This document shows, in pieces, positions 37,302-50,398 of a stretch of DNA of 64,000 nt (positions are counted from its first letter, which is position 1; every line of letters starts with the position of its first letter). The stretch spans positions 868,001-932,000 of the forward strand of contig NZ_FMTL01000001.1 of assembly GCF_900099645.1 (NCBI RefSeq), given 5' to 3'. A model generated the notes under the pieces. The model had not been told where the DNA came from and ran no database searches. It worked only from the letters and a program-made list of their open reading frames with translations. The position numbers and the translations under genes were made by a program. The stretch comes from Pseudomonas peli (GTDB taxonomy: Bacteria; Pseudomonadota; Gammaproteobacteria; Pseudomonadales; Pseudomonadaceae).

Positions 37302-38193
37302 AAAGCAGGCTGAGCTGGCTTTCGAAACTACGCCGCTCACCGGTTAGCGGGTCGATAAAGCTCAGCCCCCTGGCCAGCAACTTGAGCGGTTTGCTGTAGT
37401 CATCCGGCGCACCGGGAGCATCGGTGACCTCGGGATAGAACGGGTCATTGAGGATTGGCGCACCCAGCGCGGCCAGGTGCACACGCAGCTGATGCTTCTT
37501 GCCCGTTACCGGATACAGCCGGTACAGCCAGTGCTCGCCTAGGCGCTGGGCGACCTCGATGCGGGTTTCAGTATTGGCCTCACCAGCCACTTCCTGCATG
37601 CGGAAGAACGGCTCGGCGCCCTCCAGCCGCGTCGCCCGCAGCAGCGGAAAATCCAGTTGCGGCAGAGCCGCCGCCAGCGCCTCGTAGCACTTGTCCATCT
37701 GCCGCAGGCGAAACAGCGCCTGGTACTGACCACGGCTCTGCCGATTGGTGGAAAACAGCACCAGCCCGGCGGTGTGCCGATCAATCCGGTGCAGCGGCAC
37801 CAGATCGGCATTGCCCAGGCGCTTGGCCAGCCGCGCCTGCAATGTCTGTTCGACGTACTCGCCGGCCGGCATCACCGGCAGAAAATGCGGCTTGTCGGCC
37901 ACCAGCAGGTGCTCATCGACATACAGCAGCGACTCTTCGAAGGGAATCGGCGTCTCCGCTGGCACCTCACGAAAGTAATGCACCTTGAGCCCTTCGCGAT
38001 AAGCCGTAGCCATGTCGAGCGGCTGCCCCTGCGCGTCTAGCACCCGGCCACGGGCGATCCGCTCCTGCCACACCGCCGGCGCAATCGCCGGGAAATGCGC
38101 GCACAGGCATTCGAACACCGTCGCCCAGTTGCCGCGCGGCAGATGCAGGGTGCTGGGACGCATATTCGAGGGGGAACGGGCTTCAACAGACAT
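37300..38193 (-). CDS. RluA-family pseudouridine synthase
   Basis: A 297-aa RNA pseudouridine synthase of the RsuA/RluA superfamily. The catalytic motif HRIDRHTAGLVLF (HRLDxxTSG type, Asp about residue 132) and the C-terminal KKHQLRVHLAALGAPILNDPFY segment are clear. An N-terminal S4-like part (NWATVFECLCAHFP ... WQERIARGRV) precedes them. The target uridine is unknown; by sequence it is an RluA-like paralogue rather than RluC or RluD. The start at 38193 is one of several possible (also GTG 38205 and ATG 38163), none with a strong ribosome-binding site. Confidence 0.88.
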   Translation of the reverse strand: MSVEARSPSNMRPSTLHLPRGNWATVFECLCAHFPAIAPAVWQERIARGRVLDAQGQPLDMATAYREGLKVHYFREVPAETPIPFEESLLYVDEHLLVADKPHFLPVMPAGEYVEQTLQARLAKRLGNADLVPLHRIDRHTAGLVLFSTNRQSRGQYQALFRLRQMDKCYEALAAALPQLDFPLLRATRLEGAEPFFRMQEVAGEANTETRIEVAQRLGEHWLYRLYPVTGKKHQLRVHLAALGAPILNDPFYPEVTDAPGAPDDYSKPLKLLARGLSFIDPLTGERRSFESQLSLL

Positions 38194-38247
38194 GAACACA
38201 CTCAACAGCCAGGCGGCGGAAGTACACAGGATAACCCAGCCCCACGT

Positions 38248-39348
38248 CTAACCTGCGCCCGGCGCGGGACTCTGCAGCGACATGCGAAACAGCGCCGCCA
38301 GCAGGTCGGACTGGCTGACAATGCCCAGCAACTGACGATGGTCATCGACGACGGGTAGCCGATGCACGTCGCTATCTGTGAGCATCTGCAGCAGGTAGGT
38401 CACCGGCCAGTCGGCGCGACAGGTCGGTGTCTGCCGACGCATGCACTGGCTAACCGTCTGCGTATCGCCATCGGCCAGCAACAGGTCATGCAGGCTGAGC
38501 ATGCCCTGCAATTCGCCCTGGGGGTTGAGCACCGGCATGGCGCTGAGCCGATGCTCATGCAGGCTCAAACGCGCCTCGGCGAGGCTGCTGTGCTCCGTCA
38601 GGGTCTGCACATCGCGGGACATGATGTCGGCGCAGCGCACCTCGCCAAAGCGGCGCTGATAAGCCCGAGCCTCGGTTTGCAGAAGAATCTCTTCCAGGTC
38701 TTCGCGGGAAATATCGAGCAACTCGCCGCGCGCCTTGAGCACCGCATCCAGGTCCGCCGGGGTGAAACCCAGGCGATCACGAGGGATCGGGTCGCGGGTC
38801 TTGTGCACGTTGCCATGTTCAAGCGGACGATGCGGGTATTGCCGGCGCAAGGCGTTATTGAACAGCAGCGCAATCAGCAGCAGGCCAATCGAGTTCAGCC
38901 CCACCGGGTAGAGGGCGAAGTGATAACCCAGCTGGGCCACTTCCGGCCCGGCCAGCACTGCAGTCAGCGCCACCGCACCACCCGGTGGATGCAGGCAGCG
39001 CAGGGCAAACATTCCGGCAATCGCCAGGCCACCGGCCAACGCGGCCACCCATGCGTCGTGACCGAGCCAGGTGGCGCAGGTCACACCAATCAGAGCGGAG
39101 ATCAGGTTGCCACCGAGAATCGACCAGGGTTGCGCCAGAGGGCTGGCCGGCACGGCAAACAACAGCACCGCCGACGCGCCCATGGGGGCAATCAGCCAGG
39201 GGCTGGCACTGCCCAGCACCTCACGGCATAGCCAACCGCTGAACAGCAGGCCCAGCACCGCGCCCACACAGCTGAGCACCCGCTCGCTCAGGCTGACCGC
39301 CATCGGCGCCGGCCAGAAGCCTTTCAACCATGTTTTGATGCCTTGCAC
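38248..39348 (-). CDS. HPP-family membrane protein with two CBS domains
   Basis: A 366-aa protein. Residues about 20-170 hold four to five membrane helices of the HPP family, named for the motif seen here in RCLHPPGGAVALTAVL. Residues about 225-360 carry two CBS domains (CADIMSRDVQTLTEHSSLAE and LQMLTDSDVHRLPVVDDHRQ), which usually bind adenine nucleotides and regulate transport. Plant and cyanobacterial HPP proteins transport nitrite; the substrate here is not known. It starts divergently to nothing and reads toward the pseudouridine synthase. Confidence 0.87.
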   Translation of the reverse strand: MQGIKTWLKGFWPAPMAVSLSERVLSCVGAVLGLLFSGWLCREVLGSASPWLIAPMGASAVLLFAVPASPLAQPWSILGGNLISALIGVTCATWLGHDAWVAALAGGLAIAGMFALRCLHPPGGAVALTAVLAGPEVAQLGYHFALYPVGLNSIGLLLIALLFNNALRRQYPHRPLEHGNVHKTRDPIPRDRLGFTPADLDAVLKARGELLDISREDLEEILLQTEARAYQRRFGEVRCADIMSRDVQTLTEHSSLAEARLSLHEHRLSAMPVLNPQGELQGMLSLHDLLLADGDTQTVSQCMRRQTPTCRADWPVTYLLQMLTDSDVHRLPVVDDHRQLLGIVSQSDLLAALFRMSLQSPAPGAG

Positions 39349-39427
39349 CGTTAAACGCCCACCTATCGCGCACCATTTGAGGGCGCGACTATAACGCTCT
39401 TTGCCCGCAGGCGGCCAACGGCGCTAC

Positions 39428-40369
39428 CTACTCGGGCCAGAACGCGCGAATACCCGCCACGCCCTGGGCGCCGACCTGCCAAGCGCGCTCTACATCGGCC
39501 GGGGTAACGCCGCCCAGCAGGTAGGCCGGCTGATTGAAGCCCTGCAGCAGCTCGGCAACCTGTGCCCAGCCGAGCGGCTGCACATCGGGATGAGTCTGAG
39601 TCGGCTGCACGGGTGACAGGGTGATGAAATCCACACCCATCTGCGTAGCCAGCTCCAGCTCCTGCGCCGAGTGGCAGGAGGCCGCCAGCCAGCGTTGAAG
39701 CGGAAACGGCCGGCCGCCAGCACTCAACTCACGCAACTGCTGCGCCGTCAGATGCCAGCCAGCGGCGGGAAAGTCGCCCAGCCACTCCAGCGGACCTTTA
39801 AGCATCAACTGCGCCTTGCCGGCACAGAGGCCGAGGGCATCCACGGCAATATCGCGGTACTGCGCATCAAACATCGCCGGGGCACGCAGTTGCAGCAAAC
39901 GAATACCGCTTTTCAGCGCGGCCTGGATACCGCGCAGCAACTCAGGCCCGCTCAGGCCTTCCGGGGTGATCAGATACCGTTCGGGTAAGCGCGCTGCCGC
40001 AACAATCGACCGATTAGCGGCAGGAAATTCATAGTCACCCAACTGCCGAGGGCTGACCCAGGCCAGCGGCTGACCTTCGGCACCATGGGGCTCGCCGGTA
40101 AACGCCGAGACTTCCCAGACATCCAGCAGCACCTGCTTGTCCGGGTAATCGTGACGCACCTGAATCAGCGGCCGCGCGGCGCTGGGGCGAATGCCCAGTT
40201 CCTCTTCCAGCTCACGGGCCAGGGCCGCCTGTACTGTCTCGCTGACCTCGACCTTGCCACCGGGAAACTCCCAAAGGCCGCCCTGGTGCTTATCCTCGGG
40301 CCGTTTGGCGAGCAGAATCTGCCCATCCACACCGCGAATAACCGCAGCGGCTACATGAATACGCTTCAC
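39428..40369 (-). CDS. Nudix hydrolase fused to a thiamine-phosphate-synthase-like domain
   Basis: A 313-aa two-domain protein. The N-terminal MutT-type Nudix domain (about 1-130) carries the box GGKVEVSETVQAALARELEEELG, with the catalytic REL-EE-LG core intact, and probably sanitises 8-oxo-dGTP or a similar nucleotide. The C-terminal half (about 140-313) resembles ThiE (LLQLRAPAMFDAQYRD, FITLSPVQPTQTHPD, YLLGGVTPADVERA) but lacks the full ThiE active site. This fusion is normal in pseudomonads. It begins with GTG overlapping the GST stop codon (GTGA), so the two are translationally coupled; AGGAGG lies in the end of the GST gene. Confidence 0.9.
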   Translation of the reverse strand: MKRIHVAAAVIRGVDGQILLAKRPEDKHQGGLWEFPGGKVEVSETVQAALARELEEELGIRPSAARPLIQVRHDYPDKQVLLDVWEVSAFTGEPHGAEGQPLAWVSPRQLGDYEFPAANRSIVAAARLPERYLITPEGLSGPELLRGIQAALKSGIRLLQLRAPAMFDAQYRDIAVDALGLCAGKAQLMLKGPLEWLGDFPAAGWHLTAQQLRELSAGGRPFPLQRWLAASCHSAQELELATQMGVDFITLSPVQPTQTHPDVQPLGWAQVAELLQGFNQPAYLLGGVTPADVERAWQVGAQGVAGIRAFWPE

Positions 40370-40998
40370 GCCAGATGTTCCTCCTGAGCAGCCTGGTACC
40401 AGCGCTGAAACGCCGGCCACTGATAGATCGTCTCGACATAGGCGGCAGCCTCTGCCGGCAGCGCCACCTGATAACTGCGCAGACGCGCCGCAACCGGGGC
40501 AAAGAACGCATCGGCCAGGGTTGGCTGGCCAAACAGGAAGGCGCCTTCCTGACCAAAACGCTGTCGGCACTCGGCCCACAAGGCGCAGATACGCTGGATA
40601 TCGGCCACGGCATCGGCCGGTATCTCAGCCAGTGCCTGGTTACGTTTGAGGTCCATTGGCAGATGGCTGCGCAGCGCGACAAAGCCGCTGTGCATCTCGG
40701 CACAGGCACTGCGCGCCAGCGCGCGGGCAGTCCGGGCTTGCGGCCATAGCTGAGCAGCGGGGAAACATTCGGCTAGGTATTCGCCAATCGCCAGAGAATC
40801 CCAGATGGCGCCATCGTCGCTAATCAGCAACGGCACCTTACCGGTCGGCGAGTGCTGCAGAATCCGCGCGCGGGTATCGGGGCGGTTCAGGGTAATCAGC
40901 TGCTCGACATAGGGCGCGCCGGTCAGCTCCAGGGCCAGTGCCGCACGCAGCGACCAGGACGAATAGGTTTTGTCGCCGATAACCAGAGTAAGTGACAT
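40366..40998 (-). CDS. Glutathione S-transferase-family protein
   Basis: A 210-aa GST. The N-terminal thioredoxin-like domain begins SLTLVIGDKTYSSWSLRAAL with a Ser-rich active-site turn (SSWS), the cis-Pro region GKVPLLI and the glutathione gamma-Glu contact DSLAI; the C-terminal domain is all-helical. The YSSWSLR opening is shared with zeta/maleylacetoacetate-isomerase-like and related bacterial GSTs. The substrate is unknown. It is coupled by a 4-base overlap to the Nudix gene. Confidence 0.87.
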   Translation of the reverse strand: MSLTLVIGDKTYSSWSLRAALALELTGAPYVEQLITLNRPDTRARILQHSPTGKVPLLISDDGAIWDSLAIGEYLAECFPAAQLWPQARTARALARSACAEMHSGFVALRSHLPMDLKRNQALAEIPADAVADIQRICALWAECRQRFGQEGAFLFGQPTLADAFFAPVAARLRSYQVALPAEAAAYVETIYQWPAFQRWYQAAQEEHLA

Positions 40999-41057
40999 GG
41001 GTTGCGCTCGATGCGGGAAGGTCGAAGGACCTTAAAAGGCGACTCCCGCAATAGCAA

Positions 41058-41093
41058 ATTCCCGTTGTTTATGGGGGCATAAACAACGGGAAT
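41058..41093. repeat. Perfect 16-bp hairpin between argJ and the GST gene
   Basis: ATTCCCGTTGTTTATG pairs perfectly with CATAAACAACGGGAAT around a GGGG loop. There is no strong T run, so it is a weak intrinsic terminator at best. It may define the argJ 3' end or stabilise the mRNA. Confidence 0.7.
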
Positions 41094-41124
41094 GCGGGCA
41101 GTCAAACAGCAGGTAAGTGACGGA

Positions 41125-42342
41125 TCAGGTGCGGTATTCGGCGTTGATCTTCACGTACTCGTGGGACAGGTCGGTGGTCCAGATGGTCTCGCTACAGCCA
41201 CCGCGGCCCAGCTCGATGCGGATGGTGATCTCTTCCTTGGCCATTACCGCAGCGCCCTGCTCTTCGGTGTAGCTGGCGGCGCGGCAACCACGGCTGGCGA
41301 TGCACACCTCACCGAGGAATACGTCGATCAGGCTGACATCCAGTTGCGCCACGCCAGCGCGGCCCACGGCGGCGAGAATGCGCCCCCAGTTCGGGTCGGA
41401 GGCAAACAGCGCAGTCTTGATCAGCGGAGAATGGGCTACCGCGTAGCCAACATCCAGGCATTCCTGATGGGTCGCGCCGCCGTTGACCTGGACGGTGACG
41501 AACTTGGTGGCGCCCTCACCGTCGCGCACGATGGCCTGGGCCACCTCCATGAAGACACCGAACACGGCCTCCTTGAGCTTGGCGAACAGGTCGCCGCTGG
41601 CCTGGGTAATTTCCGGCAGAGCGGCCCTGCCCGTGGCGATCAGCATGCAGCAGTCGTTGGTCGAGGTGTCGCCGTCGATGGTGATGCGGTTAAACGACTT
41701 GTTTGCCGCGTCACGCACCAGGTCCTGCAGCACGCTGCGCGCAACCTTGGCGTCAGTGGCGATATAGCCGAGCATGGTCGCCATGTTCGGGCGGATCATC
41801 CCGGCGCCCTTGCTGATGCCGGTCACGGTGACGGTGACGCCATCGTGAACAAACTGTCGACTGGCGCCCTTAGGCAGGGTGTCAGTGGTCATGATGCCGG
41901 TGGCTGCCTCGGCCCAATGGTTCTCGGACAAGTCGTCGAGAGCAGCCTGCAGCGCGCTTTCGATCTTCTCGACCGGCAGCGGCTCGCCAATCACCCCGGT
42001 CGAGAACGGCAGCACAGCGCCCTCATCCACGCCGGTCAACTGAGCCAGGGCGGCACAGGTGCGCATGGCATTCGCTAGGCCCGGCTCACCGGTGCCGGCG
42101 TTGGCGTTACCGGTGTTGGTCAGCAGGTAACGCACGCTGCCTTGCACGCGCTTCTTGGCCAGAATAACCGGTGCGGCGCAAAACGCATTGAGGGTGAACA
42201 CACCCGCTACGCTGGAGCCTTCGGCACATCGCATCACTACCACATCCTTGCGCCCTGGGCGTTTGATGCCCGCCGAAGCGATGCCCAGTTCGAAACCTGG
42301 AACCGGGTGCAGGGTAGACAACGGGCCAAGACCAACAGCCAT
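41125..42342 (-). CDS. argJ: Bifunctional ornithine acetyltransferase / N-acetylglutamate synthase ArgJ
   Basis: A 405-aa enzyme of cyclic arginine synthesis, moving acetyl from N-acetylornithine to glutamate. The proenzyme cleaves itself at the Ala-Thr bond in [20 protein letters not shown] (about residue 190) to expose the Thr nucleophile. Other conserved parts are [13 protein letters not shown] and the C-terminal [12 protein letters not shown]. The start at 42342 ([16 protein letters not shown]) has AGGAG upstream and the family length. It stands between the secA terminator and a long hairpin. Confidence 0.97.
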   Translation of the reverse strand: MAVGLGPLSTLHPVPGFELGIASAGIKRPGRKDVVVMRCAEGSSVAGVFTLNAFCAAPVILAKKRVQGSVRYLLTNTGNANAGTGEPGLANAMRTCAALAQLTGVDEGAVLPFSTGVIGEPLPVEKIESALQAALDDLSENHWAEAATGIMTTDTLPKGASRQFVHDGVTVTVTGISKGAGMIRPNMATMLGYIATDAKVARSVLQDLVRDAANKSFNRITIDGDTSTNDCCMLIATGRAALPEITQASGDLFAKLKEAVFGVFMEVAQAIVRDGEGATKFVTVQVNGGATHQECLDVGYAVAHSPLIKTALFASDPNWGRILAAVGRAGVAQLDVSLIDVFLGEVCIASRGCRAASYTEEQGAAVMAKEEITIRIELGRGGCSETIWTTDLSHEYVKINAEYRT

Positions 42343-42382
42343 AGGGAACGCTCCTTGAGGTGGTAGGACTGATTGCGATGGT

Positions 42383-42416
42383 AAAACGCCGCGAGCGGTC
42401 AAACCGTTCGCGGCGT
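42383..42416 (-). terminator. secA terminator
   Basis: AACGCCGCGA and TCGCGGCGTT form a long GC-rich stem, extended by CGGT/ACCG. On the minus strand it continues into TTTTACC, suitable for termination of the secA transcript 64 nt after its stop codon. Confidence 0.82.
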
Positions 42417-42479
42417 TAATCAAGCTGGGCCAAGCATCACCAACGTCACTGTCGGCTCAACCCGCTCTACACGGTGGGG

Positions 42480-45212
<2,733 letters not shown>

Positions 45213-45329
45213 ATCGACAGGATCTTCCAGGCGTATGGATTGAGGGTGGCTGAACAGCGACCCATGCAGCCTTTATGGCTGCGTGCGAAGCGGGCATTCT
45301 ACCCGGAAACGCAAACGAGGAAAGCGGCG

Positions 45330-46256
45330 TTATTCGACGTCGTTAACCCGGGCTATGTAGCTGGCCGGATTGACCAGCCAGCCATTCTTAGTAACTTCGA
45401 AGTGCACGTGGTAACCACTGGCACGGCCGCTGCGGCCAACCTTGGCAATCGTCTGCCCGCGCTGAACCAGATCACCAATCTGCACCTGATTGCTTTTATT
45501 GTGCGCGTACAGGGTTGTGTACCCATCGGCATGGCTGATTTCAACAACATTGCCATAACCCGACCTCTTCCCCGCAAAACTCACCACGCCAGCCGCAACC
45601 GCTACCACATCACTACCTGGCTTGGCGGCAAAGTCCACCCCTTTGTGCTGAGTATTGCGCCCGGTGAGCGGGTGCACGCGACGACCGAATGGCGAAGACA
45701 TATAGCCATGACGCACCGGCATGCCAGATAAGTATTCGGCCTCGTTGAGCTGGCGCTCGCCGATCAGTTGCTCCAGCACTTCAAGCAGCTGTTCGCGACT
45801 ATCTAGGCGTAAACTCAGGCGATCAAGTTCGTCCATAAAAGGCGGTGGCGCATACGCTGCATCGCCCAAGGCATCCTCCGCACCGCCCTGCCCCACGTTA
45901 AGCGAGAAGTCGAATTCATTGGCATCCAGGTCCGCCAGCTCGGTCAAGCGCGCACCCAGGGCATCCAAACGAGTGAGACGCGCCTGCAGCTCGGCCACAT
46001 GCACAGCGAAGGCATCCAACTGCCGCTGCGCGTCACGGCGCACTTCGCCGACCTCGGCACGCTGCTGATCAATCGCCTGATTGAGCTGGGTGTCGTCATG
46101 CACCTCAACCGTCGCAGGTGCCCACCAGGCACCAACAGCTACGCCACTAAGCAGCGCCGCACCGAGCGCCAGCAGCAACGCCAGCAATAACCAGCGCAGA
46201 TCCAGACTGAGTGAACGTGCAGCACCGTGGTGCCGACTGAGTAATATGATGTGCAC
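45330..46256 (-). CDS. M23 (LytM-type) peptidase, membrane-anchored
   Basis: A 308-aa protein with an N-terminal membrane anchor (about 22-46), a coiled coil (LNQAIDQQRAEVGEVRRDAQ ... LQARLTRLDALGARL) and a C-terminal LytM domain (about 195-300). The zinc-site residues are present: His/Asp in HKGVDFAAKPG and HVHFEV at the end, so unlike EnvC-type activators it is probably an active peptidoglycan endopeptidase. It starts with GTG after a GGGGAAGG ribosome-binding site. It is divergent from the DciA-like gene and lies upstream of secA. Confidence 0.9.
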   Translation of the reverse strand: MHIILLSRHHGAARSLSLDLRWLLLALLLALGAALLSGVAVGAWWAPATVEVHDDTQLNQAIDQQRAEVGEVRRDAQRQLDAFAVHVAELQARLTRLDALGARLTELADLDANEFDFSLNVGQGGAEDALGDAAYAPPPFMDELDRLSLRLDSREQLLEVLEQLIGERQLNEAEYLSGMPVRHGYMSSPFGRRVHPLTGRNTQHKGVDFAAKPGSDVVAVAAGVVSFAGKRSGYGNVVEISHADGYTTLYAHNKSNQVQIGDLVQRGQTIAKVGRSGRASGYHVHFEVTKNGWLVNPASYIARVNDVE

Positions 46257-46337
46257 GGCCTTCCCCTAGTGGTGAAGCGTCAGTCGGCAGCAGTGATTCT
46301 GCTACCATGGAGACCTCACTTTTTCAGGCGTCCTGCC

Positions 46338-46793
46338 ATGACTTTTCGTCCTTTGCCGGCCCGGGCTCCCGCGGCGCTGTTGCGCGAAGCGAAACCCCTA
46401 AAGGCACTGTTCAATCAAGCGCAACGCATTGATCGCCTGCAGCACCTCTTGGAAAGCCAGCTGCAACCTGCTGCTCGCGAACACTGCCATGTAGCCTCAT
46501 GGCGCGAGGGTTGCCTGCTGTTAATCATCACCGATGGCCACTGGGCCACGCGCCTGCGCTATCAACAAAAACGCTTGTTGAAACAACTGCAGGCTCTTGA
46601 AGAGTTCGCGACCTTAACGAAGATCCTGTTCAAGGTGCAACCTCCGACTGCCGAAAGGCGTGCGCCGGGTCGCACAATTTGCCTATCCAGCAGCGCTGCC
46701 GAAAACATCCAGTCCACCGCTGAAGGCATCAGCGACCCCAAGCTACGCGCAGCCCTAGAGCGCCTCGCCAAGCACGGCAAGCCCACTGAGTAA
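46338..46793 (+). CDS. DciA-like (DUF721) protein, putative replicative-helicase loader
   Basis: A 151-aa DUF721 protein. The N-terminal half contains the DciA-like core (LFNQAQRIDRLQHLLESQLQ; REGCLLLIITDGHWATRLRY, the KH-like fold), followed by a low-complexity tail. DciA is the ancestral DnaB loader in bacteria lacking DnaC, including pseudomonads, which makes this a strong candidate for that role; identity is inferred from the family. The ATG at 46338 has AGGCGTCC upstream rather than a perfect ribosome-binding site. It is convergent with lpxC. Confidence 0.8.
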   Translation: MTFRPLPARAPAALLREAKPLKALFNQAQRIDRLQHLLESQLQPAAREHCHVASWREGCLLLIITDGHWATRLRYQQKRLLKQLQALEEFATLTKILFKVQPPTAERRAPGRTICLSSSAAENIQSTAEGISDPKLRAALERLAKHGKPTE

Positions 46794-46821
46794 GCGCATG
46801 GATAACCGCTAAAATTCAGGC

Positions 46822-46849
46822 AAAAAAGAGGCCACCCGAAGGTGGCCTC
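46822..46849 (-). terminator. Terminator of the lpxC end of the dcw cluster
   Basis: GAGGCCACC and GGTGGCCTC form a 9-bp stem with a CGAA tetraloop. On the minus strand it runs into TTTTTTG, so it ends the lpxC transcript. The plus side has no T run. Confidence 0.87.
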
Positions 46850-46875
46850 GAAAACAAAGTAAGGAGAGTGTTGCG

Positions 46876-47823
<948 letters not shown>

Positions 47824-47899
47824 TCAACAATGGCCGGCGATGATAGCAGAACCGGCCTTTGCTGAACACCAATCACCCCAATGCTCCTGATACATTTCA

Positions 47900-49087
47900 T
47901 CAATCGGCCTGACGACGCAGGAACGCCGGGATGTCCAGGTAATCCAGGTCATCCTGTGGGTTCAGCTTGGCCGCAGTGGCAGCGCCGCCGTGGCTTTGAC
48001 GCTGAACGGTAGGACGCTCGTAGTCCTTGTAGTTAACGCTCTGCTCGGCACGCGTCGGGGCTGCGGCGTTGCTGCCAGTGCTGGCAGAAACTTGCACAGT
48101 GTTGTCGATAACCTTGACCGGCTTCTCGATACGCGCACCCAGACCCGTGGCAACTACAGTCACGTGCAGCTCGTCGCGCATGTCCGGATCGATCACGGTG
48201 CCGACCTTGACGGTGGCGTGCTCAGAAGCGAACTGCTCGATGATGTTACCCACGTCGGAGTACTCACCCAGGGACAGGTCAGGGCCGGCGGTGATGTTCA
48301 CCAGGATGCCGCGCGCGCCTTGCAGGTTGACGTCTTCCAGCAGCGGGTTGCGGATCGCGGCTTCAGTGGCTTCACGCGCACGGTTCGGACCGCTGGCGCA
48401 GCCAGTGCCCATCATCGCCATGCCCATTTCGCTCATCACGGTTTTCACGTCAGCGAAGTCGACGTTGATCATGCCAGGACGTTTGATGATGTCGGAGATA
48501 CCGCGCACGGCACCGGCCAGTACATCATCAGCCTTGGCGAAAGCCGACAGCAGGCTGGCGTCTTTACCGAGGATGGTCAGCAGTTTTTCGTTCGGGATGG
48601 TGATCAGCGAGTCGACGCTTTCCGACAGTGCGCGGATACCTTCTTCGGCGATCAGCATGCGCTTCTTGCCTTCGAACGGGAACGGACGGGTCACCACCGC
48701 AACGGTGAGAATGCCCATTTCTTTGGCCACTTGAGCGATGACTGGGGCTGCACCGGTGCCGGTACCGCCGCCCATGCCAGTGGTGATAAAGACCATGTCG
48801 GTGCCTTGCAGCACTTCAGCGATACGCTCGCGGTCTTCCATCGCTGCCTGACGACCGACTTCTGGGTTGGCGCCAGCGCCGAGACCCTTGGTCACCGCAG
48901 TGCCCAACTGCAGCACGGTACGCGCGCCGATGTTTTTCAGGGCTTGAGCATCCGTGTTGGCGCAGATGAACTCAACGCCTTCAATGTTGTTTTTCGCCAT
49001 GTGATTGACAGCATTACCGCCGCCGCCGCCCACGCCGATGACCTTGATAACTGCACTAGCTGGAGCGCTGTCTACGAGTTCAAACAT
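47900..49087 (-). CDS. ftsZ: Cell division GTPase FtsZ
   Basis: A 395-aa tubulin-like GTPase that forms the Z ring. The tubulin signature GGGTGTGAAPV (about residues 105-115), the N-terminal GVGGGGGNAVNHM loop, the T7 catalytic loop (NVDFADVKTVMSEMG) and a linker ending in the conserved C-terminal peptide LDYLDIPAFLRRQAD, which binds FtsA and ZipA, are intact. It lies 43 bases downstream of ftsA with a GGAGAGGG ribosome-binding site. Confidence 0.98.
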   Translation of the reverse strand: MFELVDSAPASAVIKVIGVGGGGGNAVNHMAKNNIEGVEFICANTDAQALKNIGARTVLQLGTAVTKGLGAGANPEVGRQAAMEDRERIAEVLQGTDMVFITTGMGGGTGTGAAPVIAQVAKEMGILTVAVVTRPFPFEGKKRMLIAEEGIRALSESVDSLITIPNEKLLTILGKDASLLSAFAKADDVLAGAVRGISDIIKRPGMINVDFADVKTVMSEMGMAMMGTGCASGPNRAREATEAAIRNPLLEDVNLQGARGILVNITAGPDLSLGEYSDVGNIIEQFASEHATVKVGTVIDPDMRDELHVTVVATGLGARIEKPVKVIDNTVQVSASTGSNAAAPTRAEQSVNYKDYERPTVQRQSHGGAATAAKLNPQDDLDYLDIPAFLRRQAD

Positions 49088-49130
49088 TTTCCCTCTCCTT
49101 TACTTTCTAGTTATAACGCCTACTGCAAAA

Positions 49131-50378
49131 TCAGAAATTGCCCTGGACCCAGCGTTTCAGCCGTTCCAGCACAGGTTGTTTGGGTTCATCGCTGTAGCTG
49201 CCAAGCGCAGACATGGAGATGCCATCGGCCTGCTTTTGCAGCCCGTACAGCAGCAGGCCTACGCCTGTGGAATAGATGGGGTTACGCACTACGTCGGCCA
49301 ATCCTTTGACACCTTGCGGTACGCCCAGGCGCACCGGCATATGGAAAATCTCTTCGGCCAGCTCGACGGCTCCTTCCATCTTCGCTGTACCGCCGGTCAG
49401 CACGATCCCAGCCGGGATCAAGTCTTCATAACCGCTGCGACGTAGTTCAGCCTGAATCAGGGTAAACAGCTCGTCATAACGCGGCTCCACCACTTCAGCC
49501 AGGGACTGGCGCGAGAGGTCACGGGGTGGACGATCGCCGACGCTGGGCACCTTGATGGTTTCGCCCGCACCAGCCAGCTTGGCCAGCGCGCAAGCATACC
49601 GAATCTTGATCTCCTCGGCATACTGGGTCGGTGTACGCAGGGCCATGGCAATGTCGTTGGTGACTTGGTCGCCAGCAATCGGGATCACCGCGGTGTGGCG
49701 AATTGCACCTTCAGTGAAGATGCAGATGTCGGTGGTGCCGCCACCGATGTCGACCAGGCATACGCCCAGCTCTTTCTCATCGTCGGTCAGCACCGCGTAC
49801 GCCGAGGCCAGTTGCTCAAGAATGATGTCGTCCACTTCCAGACCGCAGCGGCGTACACACTTCTCGATGTTCTGTGCGGCATTCACGGCACAGGTGACCA
49901 CGTGCACTTTGGCTTCCAGACGCACGCCGGACATGCCCAACGGCTCACGCACGCCTTCCTGGTTATCGATCACGTAGTCCTGCGGCAGGGTGTGCAACAC
50001 GCGCTGATCCGCCGGGATGGCCACGGCCTGGGCGGCATCGAGTACGCGCTCCAGATCCGCGGGGCTGACTTCGCGATCACGAATGGCAACGATGCCATGG
50101 CTGTTGAGACTGCGGATATGGTTGCCGGCCACGCCGACAAAGGCTGAGTGAATGCGGCAGCCAGCCATCAGCTGGGCTTCTTCTACGGCGCGCTGGATCG
50201 ACTGCACGGTGGATTCTATATTCACCACCACGCCCTTCTTCAAACCGCGTGACGGATGGGTGCCGATGCCGACGATTTCCAGTTGGCCGTCCGCATTCAC
50301 TTCACCGACCAGCGCCACCACCTTGGAGGTACCGATATCGAGGCCGACGATCATCTTGCCGCTCTGCACGTTTGCCAT
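49131..50378 (-). CDS. ftsA: Cell division protein FtsA
   Basis: A 415-aa actin-like ATPase that ties FtsZ to the membrane. The phosphate-binding start MIVGLDIGTSKVVALVGEV, the ACLVDIGGGTTDICIF-like segment (VCLVDIGGGTTDICIF) and the C-terminal amphipathic anchor VLERLKRWVQGNF are present. I start at the ATG at 50378 (MANVQSGKM), matching pseudomonad FtsA; two ATGs slightly upstream (50387, 50402) are possible, and AGGAG lies between them. It is 20 bases downstream of ftsQ. Confidence 0.96.
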   Translation of the reverse strand: MANVQSGKMIVGLDIGTSKVVALVGEVNADGQLEIVGIGTHPSRGLKKGVVVNIESTVQSIQRAVEEAQLMAGCRIHSAFVGVAGNHIRSLNSHGIVAIRDREVSPADLERVLDAAQAVAIPADQRVLHTLPQDYVIDNQEGVREPLGMSGVRLEAKVHVVTCAVNAAQNIEKCVRRCGLEVDDIILEQLASAYAVLTDDEKELGVCLVDIGGGTTDICIFTEGAIRHTAVIPIAGDQVTNDIAMALRTPTQYAEEIKIRYACALAKLAGAGETIKVPSVGDRPPRDLSRQSLAEVVEPRYDELFTLIQAELRRSGYEDLIPAGIVLTGGTAKMEGAVELAEEIFHMPVRLGVPQGVKGLADVVRNPIYSTGVGLLLYGLQKQADGISMSALGSYSDEPKQPVLERLKRWVQGNF

Positions 50379-50398
50379 GGCTTTCATCTTCTCCTGAT

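Noticed and set aside
45263..45285. Hairpin CATGCAGCC/GGCTGCGTG in front of secA, considered as a SecM-like control element or terminator
   Set aside because: No arrest peptide or T run is present. The stem is short; it may simply be a spacer hairpin.
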